The notes under the pieces: model-generated
The model's input: the letters and a program-made list of their open reading frames with translations, nothing else
Told to the model about the DNA's origin: nothing
Database searches by the model: none
Made by a program: the position numbers and the translations under genes
Source: Bacteroides oleiciplenus YIT 12058
Lineage (GTDB): Bacteria; Bacteroidota; Bacteroidia; Bacteroidales; Bacteroidaceae
DNA: 64,000 nucleotides
NCBI RefSeq assembly: GCF_000315485.1
Contig: NZ_JH992945.1
Coordinates: 62,001 to 126,000, forward strand
Reading direction: 5' to 3'
Part shown: in pieces, positions 7,328-16,363 of the stretch
Position numbering within the stretch: the first letter of the stretch is position 1
How the letters are laid out: each line of letters opens with the position of its first letter

Positions 7328-10300
7328 TTACATCTTAATCCCTTTCTTTGCGGGGCCGTTCTCCGGCGGGCTGCCCACGCCCGCGATCACGATGCGCCCC
7401 CCGGAGGCGTCGGCAATCTGCCGCAGCCGGGAAGGAATACGGGCCGCCGTGTTGTCTTCCTTCGGGAGCTCTTCCGCCGTGTCATGCCGTTCCCGGCACA
7501 CGTCGTTATCCTCCTCCGCCTCCTTTCCCTCGCTCTCTTCTATCGGTTTGAGGCTTTGCTGTATCCTGCGGTCTATTTCCGTCAGGTCAGTTTTCAGGGC
7601 CGTCAGTTCGGGCTCCTTGCGCCAGGAACTTTCCACCACTTCCCGCAGGACGGGAATATCTTTCTCCAGTTCCTCGTTCTTTTTCCGGAATTTTTCCAGT
7701 GTCGGCTCGATGGTCGCGAGCGCGTGGATGAAGTTCATCGCCGCCAGTCGCGGGTCGGAGGCGATATTCCCGTAGTTATACTGGTATAGATAATCCCCTT
7801 CACCCCGGACATAAAAACGGTTCTGCACCAGGTCGAGCCCGTCTTTCCCGGTCGTTTCGCTCTGGACGAGCAGTTCGAACCCGTAGAGGCTCCCGATGGG
7901 TTCGAGCCTGTCGAGCGTGCGTGCCGTTTCGGCGATACGGTTGAGCTGTTTCCCGATGAGCTTGGGGTCGGAGGTTTCCAGCCCGTTCAGTTTCACGGGA
8001 TTGCGGTACGAGCCGTCCTCGTTGAACTCGACGCGGGCCTTGAAGTGTTCCAGATCCTTGCCGATACGCCGTATCAGGTCGTTGTTCTTCTCTATCTTCT
8101 CCGTGATCTGCTCCAGCTTGTAGCGGCTCGATGATTTGCCGCGCACGAATGCCTGGCGTTCGCTTTCGAGCGTGGCGATCTTCTTCTCCAGGCGGGCCTT
8201 GTCCAGCAGGTCTGTATTTCCCGAGAGGACGGCTACATACTCGGAAAAATTCATGCCGCTTTTCTCGTCGATGGCCCCCTCGTCGATGGTACGGCTTCCC
8301 ATGTTGTTGGTCTTGAGCTGGCGGATGAACAGTTGCTTGTTGTGCAACAGCCCGAACTTGTAGGCGTCGAGCGACTTCTCGACGGCGTATAATATCACGT
8401 CCACCTTGTTGTCGGCATGGAGTTTGGCGATCTCGTTCCCGGTGCGTATTCCCCGCCCGTCGCGCTGCTCCAGGTCGCTGGGACGCCAGGGGCAGTCCAG
8501 GTGGTGTATCGCCACGCAGCGTTTCTGCGCGTTCACTCCCGTCCCGAGCATCTCGGTCGATCCGAAGAGTACGCGGATTTTTCCGGCGTTCATACCGGCG
8601 ATCATCTCCTTGCGCGCTTTTTCCGAGGTCGCCTCCTGGATGAACCGCACCTCGCTTTGGGGTATGCCGTAATCCTCCGCGAGTTTACGCCGTATCTCGG
8701 AATAGACGTTCCACCCCGCTCCGGGTTTGTAGGTTCCCAGGTCGGAGAATACGAACTGCGTACCTTTGTACGCCTCGAAACGGCGGTAGTAACCGGCAAT
8801 CATACGGGCGCAGTGGCTCGCCTTGTTGTCCACGTGGTCGCTGTATAGTTCGGGGTCTATCATACGCATATCGAGCGACATCTTGCGGGCGTAGTCTGTG
8901 GCAATGAGCATTTTCGCCTTTTCCTCCCGCTCCGAGAGCGGCAGGCGGCCCAGGAGCGTGGCATCGCCCGATTTGGCGAATTGCACCAGCCGTTCTATGA
9001 ACTCCGTCTGCTGGGGTGTCGGCGGGATATTGTGCAATATCTCGTTCTTTTGCGGTCGGTCGATCCCTATATCCTCCGCCGAGCGGTAATCTGTAATCTC
9101 GGAGTAGAACATGGCCAGTTCGGGAACCTTGATGAAATATCGGAACCGTTCTTTCTGCACGACCTCGTTGGTCACGGAAAACTCGTAGTCGATGGTTTTC
9201 TTGGCAAATATGGCCGCCCAGGCATCGAAGGTGCGGATATTCTGACGCTCCAGTTCCTTCGGGCGCAGGTACTTGAAAAGCAGGTACAGTTCCGTGAGCG
9301 AGTTGGAGATGGTCGTTCCCGAGAGGAACGTCGCCCCCAGGTCGCGGCCCGTGCGCTGCTGTATGGTACGCAGCGCGAAAAGCATGTTGAGCGCCCGCTG
9401 CGACCCCTCGGGATTTCCGAGGCCCGCCACCCGGTCATGCCGGGTCGTGAAAGTCAGGTTCTTGAATTTGTGGCTCTCGTCCACGTAGAGGTGGTCGATA
9501 CCCATGAGGCGGAAGTCCACGGCGTCGTCCTTGCGTGTTTCCAGCGCGTGCGCCACCTTCTGCAACTTGGCTTCCAGGTTGGCCTTGCGTTTCTGACACC
9601 CTTTCATCATGGCGCGGGAAACGTCCCTGCCTTGTGCTTTGAGCACTTCGAGGTTCTCCTCCACACAGTCCAGCTCGGCCTGCAATATCTCCTGCTGTAT
9701 CTCCGGGGACTGGGGTATCATGCCGAACTGTTCGTGCGAGAGGATCACGGCGTCCCAGTCGTTGTTGCGTATCTCCCGGAAGATGCGCTCACGCTTCCGG
9801 GGCGTGAAATCCTCCTTGCCCGGGTAGAGGACTTTGGCCATCGGGTAAGCGGTGCAGAACGTCCGGGCTATTTCATGGATGTTGGCTTTCAGCCCGATAA
9901 TCATGGGTTTATTGGCCAGCCCGAGGCGTTTCTTCTCGTAGGCCCCGCAGCACATGATAAGGGTCTTTCCGCCGCCCACCTCGTGGTCGATTATCCCGCC
10001 GCCGAGCAGTTTGTCCATCCATATCGCGTCCTTCTGGCTGTCATACAGTTTGTCGATTCCCAGCCCCTTGAGGTCGAGGTCGGGGAATTCCTGGTGCGTC
10101 CCGTCGTACTTCGGGCGCACGTAACAGTTGAAAGTACGGTTATAGAGGTCTGTCAGGCGGTCTTTGAAGTCGGACGACTGCTCGCGCAGCCATTCGGGGA
10201 AAGCACCCCGGATCTCATCTATCTTGCTGTTGGCGAGCTGTATGGCCTCCCCGTCACGCACTTTGACCTCCCGCCGTTCGCCGTCCACCCATTTGAGGAC

Positions 10301-13300
10301 GGTCTTGGTGATGTCGGGCGAAGTGTTTTGCAGGGCGTGTTTCAAAAGGTGCAGGCCGTTGTACTTACGGGTCTGCGCGCTGACGGCATACTGCTCCGTG
10401 ATCTTCACGTTCGTCGCTTCCGCCTTCACGCCGTACTCGTCCAGGTTGGAGGCGAAGGTGATCTTCACCTCCGTATCGAAGAGCGAAGAGGCGAAACGCT
10501 CGTAAACACCTTTTGGAATCCACCGTTCGCCCAGGTTGAAATCCAGGTCGTCGAAAGCGATGGGTTTGGGCGTCGCCTCGCGCAGAGCCTCCAGCGATTC
10601 CCGGGCCGGGGCGTGGTCGGGATTCTCCCGCAGGAACGCCTCGATCCGTTCGGCTTTCCCGATGACATTGCCGGCGATGAACTTGTCGGCAACCTCGTAG
10701 CCGTCCGTTTCCGGGTTGTAATAGATACGTCCTTTCAGTTCCCCGAGTATTCCCTCCACGGTAGTTCCCGTGAGCGAGGCCATGTAGTGCGGTTCCACCC
10801 GGCCGTACTTGTTCAGGCTGGCCACAAGGGCCTCCGAAGCGTCGTCGGCGTGCGTGATCTCATCGGGATTGAAGGCCACGGGACGCTCGAAGATGTCGGC
10901 TTTGCGTGCCTTGCCTTCGATGTAACGCTCCAGCGATAGAATCTCCGTTCCCCGCGCGTCCATCTTGATCAGGTCGAGGTTGCGTTTGTCGTTGAGCCGT
11001 CCGAAGCGTTCGGTGAAATTGTCGTAAAGCCGGTTGAGCATCTCCCGCAGGGCGGGGTTCGCCGTCAGCGTTTCCGCCTCGTTGTTATAAAGGTGGTAAT
11101 AGGCATCGCGTATCTCGATATACATGGAGGCTTTCGTCCGTTGTGCAGGCGTGAGTTCCAGCGGGTGGAACATGGGTTGCAGGGATTCAATCCCCCGCAG
11201 GTAGCCGACCCGGTTTTGTCCGTCCGTGACGAGTGTTCCCTCGCGGAAATAGGGGGCGACCTCCCCCTCGAACGGTCGGGGTTTCATATCCGCCTCCCGT
11301 ATCTGCGGCATTTCTTTACCGGGTTCTTCCTCCTCTGGATTGTCCGGCGTGTCGAACAGGCCGCCCGTTCTCGGCGTACCGGCGGCTTGTTTCCGTTTGC
11401 CTTTCGGGGCTTCCGTCGGGGGGCGTACCGCCTGCCGTTCCCGCTGTTCCGGGGTTTCCTGCTGCCGGGCGCTTTGTCGGCGCAATTCCGCCCTCCGTTC
11501 CGGGGTAAGCGACATCATCATCTCGTAAAAGCCGTTGATCGGCGGGTTGTCCTCCCAGTTCAGGGAGGCATACAAGTCTTCGGGATCACGCTCCGGTGGC
11601 GTCGTTTTCGGCATTTCGCTCTTCTGTTCCTCCGGAGAGGAGGCCGGGGCGAATAATGAGGGTTGTCGGGGCGTCTTCCGCTTTGCTCCCCGGCGGCTGT
11701 TCCTTTTCTTGGATATACCGAGTTCTGCCTGCCGCCGCTCCTCGGCGCTGAAGCCGAACAGATCGTAGAGCGTCAGCAACGGTTCCTGCTGCACATTTAC
11801 CGGTTCGGCAGCTTGGGTGGCAGGTACGGGAGCCGCCGTTTCCACCGTGTCGAAAAGCGACCCGGCGAAGCCCTCCCGCGGTTTCGGTTCCGTTATTCCG
11901 CCCACGTGCTGCACGGGAGTATCTGCCATGCCGAAATCTTCGGGTTTCGGCGGGTGCTGCTCCCACAAGCGATTCTCCCGCTCTTTCGACCAGGCCCCGA
12001 AGTCGGCCAGATCCTCCCCGGTCGGTTCTCCGGCGGGTGTGGCAGCAGAATCCGGTAACACTTGTCCGGGTTTGTTTTCGATTCGGGTAATCTCCCCGGT
12101 TTCGGTATCGACATGGTAGCCCTGTGCCGCCATTTCGGCGACGACGCGGCGTTTTTCCTCCTCTTCCCGCTGCTGCTGAAGGTTACGGGCATCGGCGATA
12201 ATCTCCTTGACGATTTCTCCGGCAAGGCGGGGCTCGTGTCTTTCGGCACGCTGGCGTTCCGCCTGACGGGGACGGGACAATTCCCGCTCCGGTGTACCGG
12301 GTGTCTGTTCCGGAGCATGTTCCAGGCAATAACTCTCGTTGAAATGCCGGTTGAAATCCTCCGAGAGCATACGCCGCATCTCCCGGTCGATGCCGTCCAC
12401 GCCCTCCGCGTGGGTGAACTCCATCGCCGGTTTGCCGTAGGGGTCTTTGCCTACTTTGGCCTCGGTATGGATCACCCTGTCGAACGACTGGAAAAGGTTG
12501 TTTATCCGGATGCCGTTCGACAGCTTGCGGGATTCGATGAAATCCCGCTGCCGTTCGGACAGTTCCCCCGTGGCGGCTTTCTTTTGCAGGATAACCAGGT
12601 CGCTGCCGACCTCCGTCCCCGCGTGTTCTGTAAAGAGGTTGTTCGGCAGCCGGATGGCCGATACGGGCTCGCAGCGGTTCATCAGCCACTCGCGCACGGG
12701 GCGTCCCTGCTCGGCGTTCAATACTCCCTGCGAGGTGATGAATGCCACCAGGCCGCCCTCGCGTACCATATCGACGGACTTCATGAAAAAATAGTTGTGC
12801 AGCGCCCGTGTGCCTTGCCGCCGCACGGGGTCGGTATGGGTGGAGAAGAACGGGTCGAAGAGCGCCACGTCCCCGAAAGGGATGTTGCTCACGGCCACGT
12901 CGTAGTAACCGGCGTATTTGGGTTCGATGCGCTCGAATCCCTGTACCCGCACCCGTTTTTCGGGGTGCAGGTGCTTCAGGATCAACCCCGTGGCGGGGTC
13001 TTTCTCGAAGCAGGTGATCTCCGCATAGGGGGCGTGGAAATCCACGGCACTGACGAAAACCCCCGTTCCCGCACTGGGGTCAAGAATACGTTTGGGGACG
13101 ATCCGCGTGTCCCATATCGCCTCCACGATGGCGTCTGCCACTTTCGGGGGCGTGTAAAAAGCCGTCAGGACGGAGTTCTTGATCCCGTCCATGTAGCGCT
13201 TGTATTCCCGTTCGTCGGGGGTGTTCGCCCTGATGACCTCGTGCAACTCGGCCACGAGCGTTGCCATGCCGTCCTTGTCCGGTTTCCCGGTGGGGTTTTC

Positions 13301-13450
13301 CAGCACTTCCTTGATGGCGCCGAAGCCGCTGTATGCGCCGAGTGTCCTTTCTTCTTCGGGAGTCGGCGCCCGCCGTTCCCTGTCGAGCGTGAAGGCCGTC
13401 TTCAGCGCGTCGATATTCTGGCGGAGGTGGGTTTTCTTATTGAATGCCAT
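7328..13450 (-). CDS. Giant N6-adenine methylase / SNF2-type helicase fusion (DarB-like)
   Basis: A 2,040-aa protein. N-terminal DNA methyltransferase: SAM motif I LDPSAGTGVFVSAV (about residue 125) and catalytic SNIPFGD (about 188), a variant of N-P-P-F/Y in which the first Pro is Ile. Low-complexity linker about 380-720, with many Pro, Glu and Arg. Superfamily-2 helicase: Walker A EVGGGKTLIM (about 1158), Walker B-like YVDESHKFKN (about 1323), SGTTISNS, and helicase C motifs EQRDGRGIRTGN. A coiled C-terminal tail follows. Related proteins are standard cargo of Bacteroidales ICEs; phage P1 DarB has the same methylase-helicase layout and protects incoming DNA from restriction. Antirestriction is therefore likely but inferred. 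It overlaps the DUF1896 gene by 14 nt. Confidence 0.85.
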   Translation of the reverse strand: MAFNKKTHLRQNIDALKTAFTLDRERRAPTPEEERTLGAYSGFGAIKEVLENPTGKPDKDGMATLVAELHEVIRANTPDEREYKRYMDGIKNSVLTAFYTPPKVADAIVEAIWDTRIVPKRILDPSAGTGVFVSAVDFHAPYAEITCFEKDPATGLILKHLHPEKRVRVQGFERIEPKYAGYYDVAVSNIPFGDVALFDPFFSTHTDPVRRQGTRALHNYFFMKSVDMVREGGLVAFITSQGVLNAEQGRPVREWLMNRCEPVSAIRLPNNLFTEHAGTEVGSDLVILQKKAATGELSERQRDFIESRKLSNGIRINNLFQSFDRVIHTEAKVGKDPYGKPAMEFTHAEGVDGIDREMRRMLSEDFNRHFNESYCLEHAPEQTPGTPERELSRPRQAERQRAERHEPRLAGEIVKEIIADARNLQQQREEEEKRRVVAEMAAQGYHVDTETGEITRIENKPGQVLPDSAATPAGEPTGEDLADFGAWSKERENRLWEQHPPKPEDFGMADTPVQHVGGITEPKPREGFAGSLFDTVETAAPVPATQAAEPVNVQQEPLLTLYDLFGFSAEERRQAELGISKKRNSRRGAKRKTPRQPSLFAPASSPEEQKSEMPKTTPPERDPEDLYASLNWEDNPPINGFYEMMMSLTPERRAELRRQSARQQETPEQRERQAVRPPTEAPKGKRKQAAGTPRTGGLFDTPDNPEEEEPGKEMPQIREADMKPRPFEGEVAPYFREGTLVTDGQNRVGYLRGIESLQPMFHPLELTPAQRTKASMYIEIRDAYYHLYNNEAETLTANPALREMLNRLYDNFTERFGRLNDKRNLDLIKMDARGTEILSLERYIEGKARKADIFERPVAFNPDEITHADDASEALVASLNKYGRVEPHYMASLTGTTVEGILGELKGRIYYNPETDGYEVADKFIAGNVIGKAERIEAFLRENPDHAPARESLEALREATPKPIAFDDLDFNLGERWIPKGVYERFASSLFDTEVKITFASNLDEYGVKAEATNVKITEQYAVSAQTRKYNGLHLLKHALQNTSPDITKTVLKWVDGERREVKVRDGEAIQLANSKIDEIRGAFPEWLREQSSDFKDRLTDLYNRTFNCYVRPKYDGTHQEFPDLDLKGLGIDKLYDSQKDAIWMDKLLGGGIIDHEVGGGKTLIMCCGAYEKKRLGLANKPMIIGLKANIHEIARTFCTAYPMAKVLYPGKEDFTPRKRERIFREIRNNDWDAVILSHEQFGMIPQSPEIQQEILQAELDCVEENLEVLKAQGRDVSRAMMKGCQKRKANLEAKLQKVAHALETRKDDAVDFRLMGIDHLYVDESHKFKNLTFTTRHDRVAGLGNPEGSQRALNMLFALRTIQQRTGRDLGATFLSGTTISNSLTELYLLFKYLRPKELERQNIRTFDAWAAIFAKKTIDYEFSVTNEVVQKERFRYFIKVPELAMFYSEITDYRSAEDIGIDRPQKNEILHNIPPTPQQTEFIERLVQFAKSGDATLLGRLPLSEREEKAKMLIATDYARKMSLDMRMIDPELYSDHVDNKASHCARMIAGYYRRFEAYKGTQFVFSDLGTYKPGAGWNVYSEIRRKLAEDYGIPQSEVRFIQEATSEKARKEMIAGMNAGKIRVLFGSTEMLGTGVNAQKRCVAIHHLDCPWRPSDLEQRDGRGIRTGNEIAKLHADNKVDVILYAVEKSLDAYKFGLLHNKQLFIRQLKTNNMGSRTIDEGAIDEKSGMNFSEYVAVLSGNTDLLDKARLEKKIATLESERQAFVRGKSSSRYKLEQITEKIEKNNDLIRRIGKDLEHFKARVEFNEDGSYRNPVKLNGLETSDPKLIGKQLNRIAETARTLDRLEPIGSLYGFELLVQSETTGKDGLDLVQNRFYVRGEGDYLYQYNYGNIASDPRLAAMNFIHALATIEPTLEKFRKKNEELEKDIPVLREVVESSWRKEPELTALKTDLTEIDRRIQQSLKPIEESEGKEAEEDNDVCRERHDTAEELPKEDNTAARIPSRLRQIADASGGRIVIAGVGSPPENGPAKKGIKM

Positions 13451-13886
13451 CTTCGAGAAGTATTTGGACGGTTCCCGTCAGTTCGGTATAGAACAGTTCG
13501 TAGTCGGGCGTGTCGGCGAAGTCGTCCGTGAGGTCGTACTTCTCCAGCACCCCGCGGCAGAGGGGCAGCAGGCGTAGAGCCGCCTGCCGGGCGGTATCCT
13601 CGGGAATCTCCGCCTCGAATTCCCTCCAGAGGATGTTTACCAGCGTGTTGTAGGGTGAAAAGTGCAGTCCGCGGCAGAGTTCCTCGCGGGCAATTTCTTC
13701 GGCCTCGATGTGGTTGCAGCCCGAACGGATCGCCTCGCTGTACGCTTGGGCGGCGCTGTCGGCCCGCTCGGCGATGAACTCACTTTCGGCGATGAGTTCC
13801 GGGTGGCTGTCCTTGAGGTAGGATAGTAACGAAAGTCCGTAATAGGACAATTCCCCCGTGGGGGTATGGTGTTGCTTGTCTGGCAT
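13437..13886 (-). CDS. DUF1896-family protein
   Basis: A 149-aa protein with the DUF1896 pattern: LSYYGLSLLSYLKDSHPEL at the N terminus, then AEEIAREELCRGLHFSPYNT (about 75-94), a helical protein of unknown function that always accompanies the methylase-helicase in these ICEs. The ATG at 13886 (MPDKQHH) is preferred to an upstream in-frame one because it follows the conserved leader CCACTAAAAATTC. It overlaps the start of the methylase-helicase by 14 nt, implying coupled translation and joint function. Confidence 0.8.
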   Translation of the reverse strand: MPDKQHHTPTGELSYYGLSLLSYLKDSHPELIAESEFIAERADSAAQAYSEAIRSGCNHIEAEEIAREELCRGLHFSPYNTLVNILWREFEAEIPEDTARQAALRLLPLCRGVLEKYDLTDDFADTPDYELFYTELTGTVQILLEDGIQ

Positions 13887-13891
13887 GATAA

Positions 13892-13973
13892 GAATTTTTA
13901 GTGGTCGTTGATAATCGGGGAAGAGAAAGGCGCCCCGGGTTCCCACCCGAAGCGCCGACCACTGAAAAAATCC
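13892..13973. repeat. Inverted leader motif with nested hairpin
   Basis: GAATTTTTAGTGGTCG at 13892-13907 faces CGACCACTGAAAAAATCC at 13956-13973. Inside it GGCGC at 13930-13934 can pair with GCGCC at 13952-13956, and GGGT with ACCC. On the minus strand this is the 5' leader of the DUF1896/methylase-helicase operon. The CCACTGAAAAAATCC core also occurs before topB, traE and traN. Confidence 0.6.
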
Positions 13974-14029
13974 TTATCAAACAAGCGTATCTCGTTATGA
14001 CAGGTCTTTTCCAGTGGCAAAGGTAACGA

Positions 14030-16129
14030 TTATTTCCGTTTGTTCCTCTTTCCCTGCCTGGGAGTATCGCGCGGTTCGAAAACGAACGAGGTCTTGAACT
14101 GGTCATCGAGCGTGAGGGCCGCGTCGAACGTTCCGCCGCCGTTTTTGACGAATCCCCGGATCGTGCCGGTTTTGCCTTTGGTCAGCAGTTCCGCGAGCTG
14201 CTTGTCGGTCAGCTCCTTGCGGCCCACGGTTCTCCATACGGTCAGGCCGCAATCGGGATTCTGACACTTGGCGAGTTTGGGATAGAACACCACGGGCCTG
14301 CCGCAACGCGGGCAGGCTGTGTCACTCTCCGCGCCGTCGATTCTTGCTTCCAGCAGTTCTTTGGCGATTTGCGAGGTGAAGACCTCGATACCGCGATGGA
14401 ACGTCGGGGCGTCCATCTCCCCGGTGGCGATCTTCGAGAGGGCCAGTTCCCAGCCGCCCGTCATGGCGACATCGGCAATCTTCTTGTCCCTGACCACGGC
14501 ATACACGGCCAGTCCCTTGTCCGTGGGTACAAGCGACTTTTTCTCTCGCCTGACATACTCGCGGGCAAAGAGCGTTTCGATGATGGCGGCACGGGTGGCG
14601 GGCGTGCCGATGCCGGCATCTTTCATCGCCTCGCGTTCGGCCTCGTCGGACAGTTCGCGTCCGGCGGTTTCCATCGCCGCCAGCAGGCTCGATTCCGTGT
14701 GAAGGGGGCGCGGCCGGGTCTGTTTCTGTTCCGTGCCGCATCCTTTGACGGGCAGCTCGTCGCCTTGCACGATGTCGGGAAGGAGGGTCATGTCCTCCTC
14801 TTTCTCTTCGACAGGTTCATTCAGGACGGCCCGCCAGCCCGTCTCGACCATGATACTGCCGCGGGCCGTGAAATCATGTCCCGCGCTTTGCAGGGTAAGG
14901 GAAGTGTTTTCTTTCACGCAGGCCCCGGAAAAGGTTTCGAGCATCCGCCCCGCGACCATCTCATAGACGATGCGGTGGTCGGCATCCAGTTCGGAGGGGA
15001 GGTTCTCGGTGGGAAGCAGCGCGTGGTGGTCGGCGATCTTTTCGTTGTCCACGCTTCGGCGGGAGAGAGATGCGGTATCCATCAGGCCCGCGTATTCCGC
15101 GAAACGGGGATAGCGTGTCATGTTCCCGATGAGTGCCGGAATCTCCTCGGCCACATCTTCCGATATATAGCGTGAGCCGGTACGGGGATAAGTGATGAAC
15201 TTCTTCTCGTAAAGCGACTGGGCGATGTCGAGCGTTTTTTCTGCCGAAAAACCATACCGGCTGTTGGCCTCTTTCTGGAGTGTCGTCAGGTCGTACAAGA
15301 GAGGCGGCTGTTCCCTGGCCTCCTTGCGCTCCACGTTCACGATGCGTACCGTTCGGGCGCCGATAACCTCGGCGCGGGCTGCTTCCGCCTTCTCCCTGCC
15401 GTCGAATTTCTCCGTGGAGAGGACGGTGAACTCCGTGCCCTCCTTTGCCGTGGAGAGCTTCAGCCGGAAATAGGTGGCGGGCTTGAACGCCTTGTTCTCC
15501 AGGTAACGGGAGCAGATGATCGCCAGCGTGGGGGTCTGCACCCGTCCGAGTGACCAGACGCCCCGCCCGGCAGCCACGGCAAGCGCTTGCGAGGCGTTGA
15601 TACCGACGATCCAGTCGGCTTCGCTGCGGGCTTTGGCCGAGAGGTAGAGGTTGTCGTATTCGTTGCCGGGGCGGAGGTGTTGTAACCCCTCGCGGATGGC
15701 CCGGTCGGTCAGGCTGCTGATCCATAACCGCACGAAAGGGGTGCGGCATTCCAGGTAAGAGTAGATGTAGCGGAAGATCAGCTCCCCTTCACGCCCCGCG
15801 TCGGTCGCGACGATGATGCGCTCGGCCATGCCGAACAATTCCCGGAGAATACCGAGCTGCTTCACGACACCCGGGTCGGCCTTATACTCTTTACCCTCCC
15901 GAACCTGCCGAGGCAGGAGGATGAACGATGATGGCAGGATAGGCAGGTTTTCCCGGCGGAAACCCGCGATGCCATACTGTTGGGGCATTGCCAACCCGAC
16001 CAGGTGGCCGAAGGCCCAGGTTACGGCGTAGCCGTTTCCCTCGATAAAACCGTCTTTACGGTTCGTGGCTCCCACGATGGCGGCGATCTCACGCGCCACC
16101 GAGGGCTTTTCTGCGATAATTACTTGCAT
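14030..16129 (-). CDS. topB: DNA topoisomerase III
   Basis: A 699-aa type IA topoisomerase. TOPRIM domain at the N terminus (VIIAEKPSVAREIAA, then ATDAGREGELIFRYIYSY with the acidic DxxxE metal residues). Catalytic Tyr in FITYPRTGSRYISED (about residue 316). C-terminal zinc ribbon CPRCGRPV...CQNPDCG (about 605-625). It relaxes or decatenates DNA and is standard in CTnDOT-type ICEs, where a topoisomerase lies in the excision region. A CCACTGAAAAATCC leader precedes the start. The gene follows the DUF3945 gene in one leftward operon. Confidence 0.95.
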   Translation of the reverse strand: MQVIIAEKPSVAREIAAIVGATNRKDGFIEGNGYAVTWAFGHLVGLAMPQQYGIAGFRRENLPILPSSFILLPRQVREGKEYKADPGVVKQLGILRELFGMAERIIVATDAGREGELIFRYIYSYLECRTPFVRLWISSLTDRAIREGLQHLRPGNEYDNLYLSAKARSEADWIVGINASQALAVAAGRGVWSLGRVQTPTLAIICSRYLENKAFKPATYFRLKLSTAKEGTEFTVLSTEKFDGREKAEAARAEVIGARTVRIVNVERKEAREQPPLLYDLTTLQKEANSRYGFSAEKTLDIAQSLYEKKFITYPRTGSRYISEDVAEEIPALIGNMTRYPRFAEYAGLMDTASLSRRSVDNEKIADHHALLPTENLPSELDADHRIVYEMVAGRMLETFSGACVKENTSLTLQSAGHDFTARGSIMVETGWRAVLNEPVEEKEEDMTLLPDIVQGDELPVKGCGTEQKQTRPRPLHTESSLLAAMETAGRELSDEAEREAMKDAGIGTPATRAAIIETLFAREYVRREKKSLVPTDKGLAVYAVVRDKKIADVAMTGGWELALSKIATGEMDAPTFHRGIEVFTSQIAKELLEARIDGAESDTACPRCGRPVVFYPKLAKCQNPDCGLTVWRTVGRKELTDKQLAELLTKGKTGTIRGFVKNGGGTFDAALTLDDQFKTSFVFEPRDTPRQGKRNKRK

Positions 16130-16137
16130 GATGATTC

Positions 16138-16151
16138 GGATTTTTCAGTGG
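16138..16151 (-). promoter_or_regulatory. Shared leader motif before topB
   Basis: CCACTGAAAAATCC on the minus strand, ending 9 nt before the topB ATG. Same motif as at 42419 and 49948 (there with one more A). Confidence 0.5.
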
Positions 16152-16360
16152 TTGTTTTCTTGTAGTTCTTCTTCTTTCTCTTTTTCCGGACGGGCGATCA
16201 GCCGGCGGTCGTAATAGACATGGTTGCCGTTCCCGTCGTAATACTGCCGTCCGTCGTCCGCCTCCTCCGGGGGGCTGCGTTTACCCGGCCGGAGGTACAA
16301 GGCGGCCAGCGCCGCGATCAGGAGCGGCATGGCTCCGGCCTGCATGTAGAACCATTTCAT
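16145..16360 (-). CDS. Small single-span membrane protein
   Basis: A 71-aa protein. MKWFYMQAGAMPLLIAALAALYL is one membrane segment at the N terminus; the rest is polar with YYDGNGNHVYYDRRLI and an acidic-basic tail. Not recognised. It lies between the DUF3945 gene (3 nt upstream) and topB, whose leader it overlaps, so it is co-transcribed with both. Small conserved ORFs occur here in related ICEs, from memory. Confidence 0.6.
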   Translation of the reverse strand: MKWFYMQAGAMPLLIAALAALYLRPGKRSPPEEADDGRQYYDGNGNHVYYDRRLIARPEKEKEEELQENNH

Positions 16361-16363
16361 ACG

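Noticed and set aside
8981..10939. 652-codon ORF on the + strand inside the methylase-helicase gene
   Set aside because: Antisense shadow of a GC-rich gene with clear methylase and helicase motifs; the shadow has no recognisable domain.
12062..13531. 489-codon + strand ORF
   Set aside because: Antisense shadow of the methylase N-terminal region and of DUF1896.
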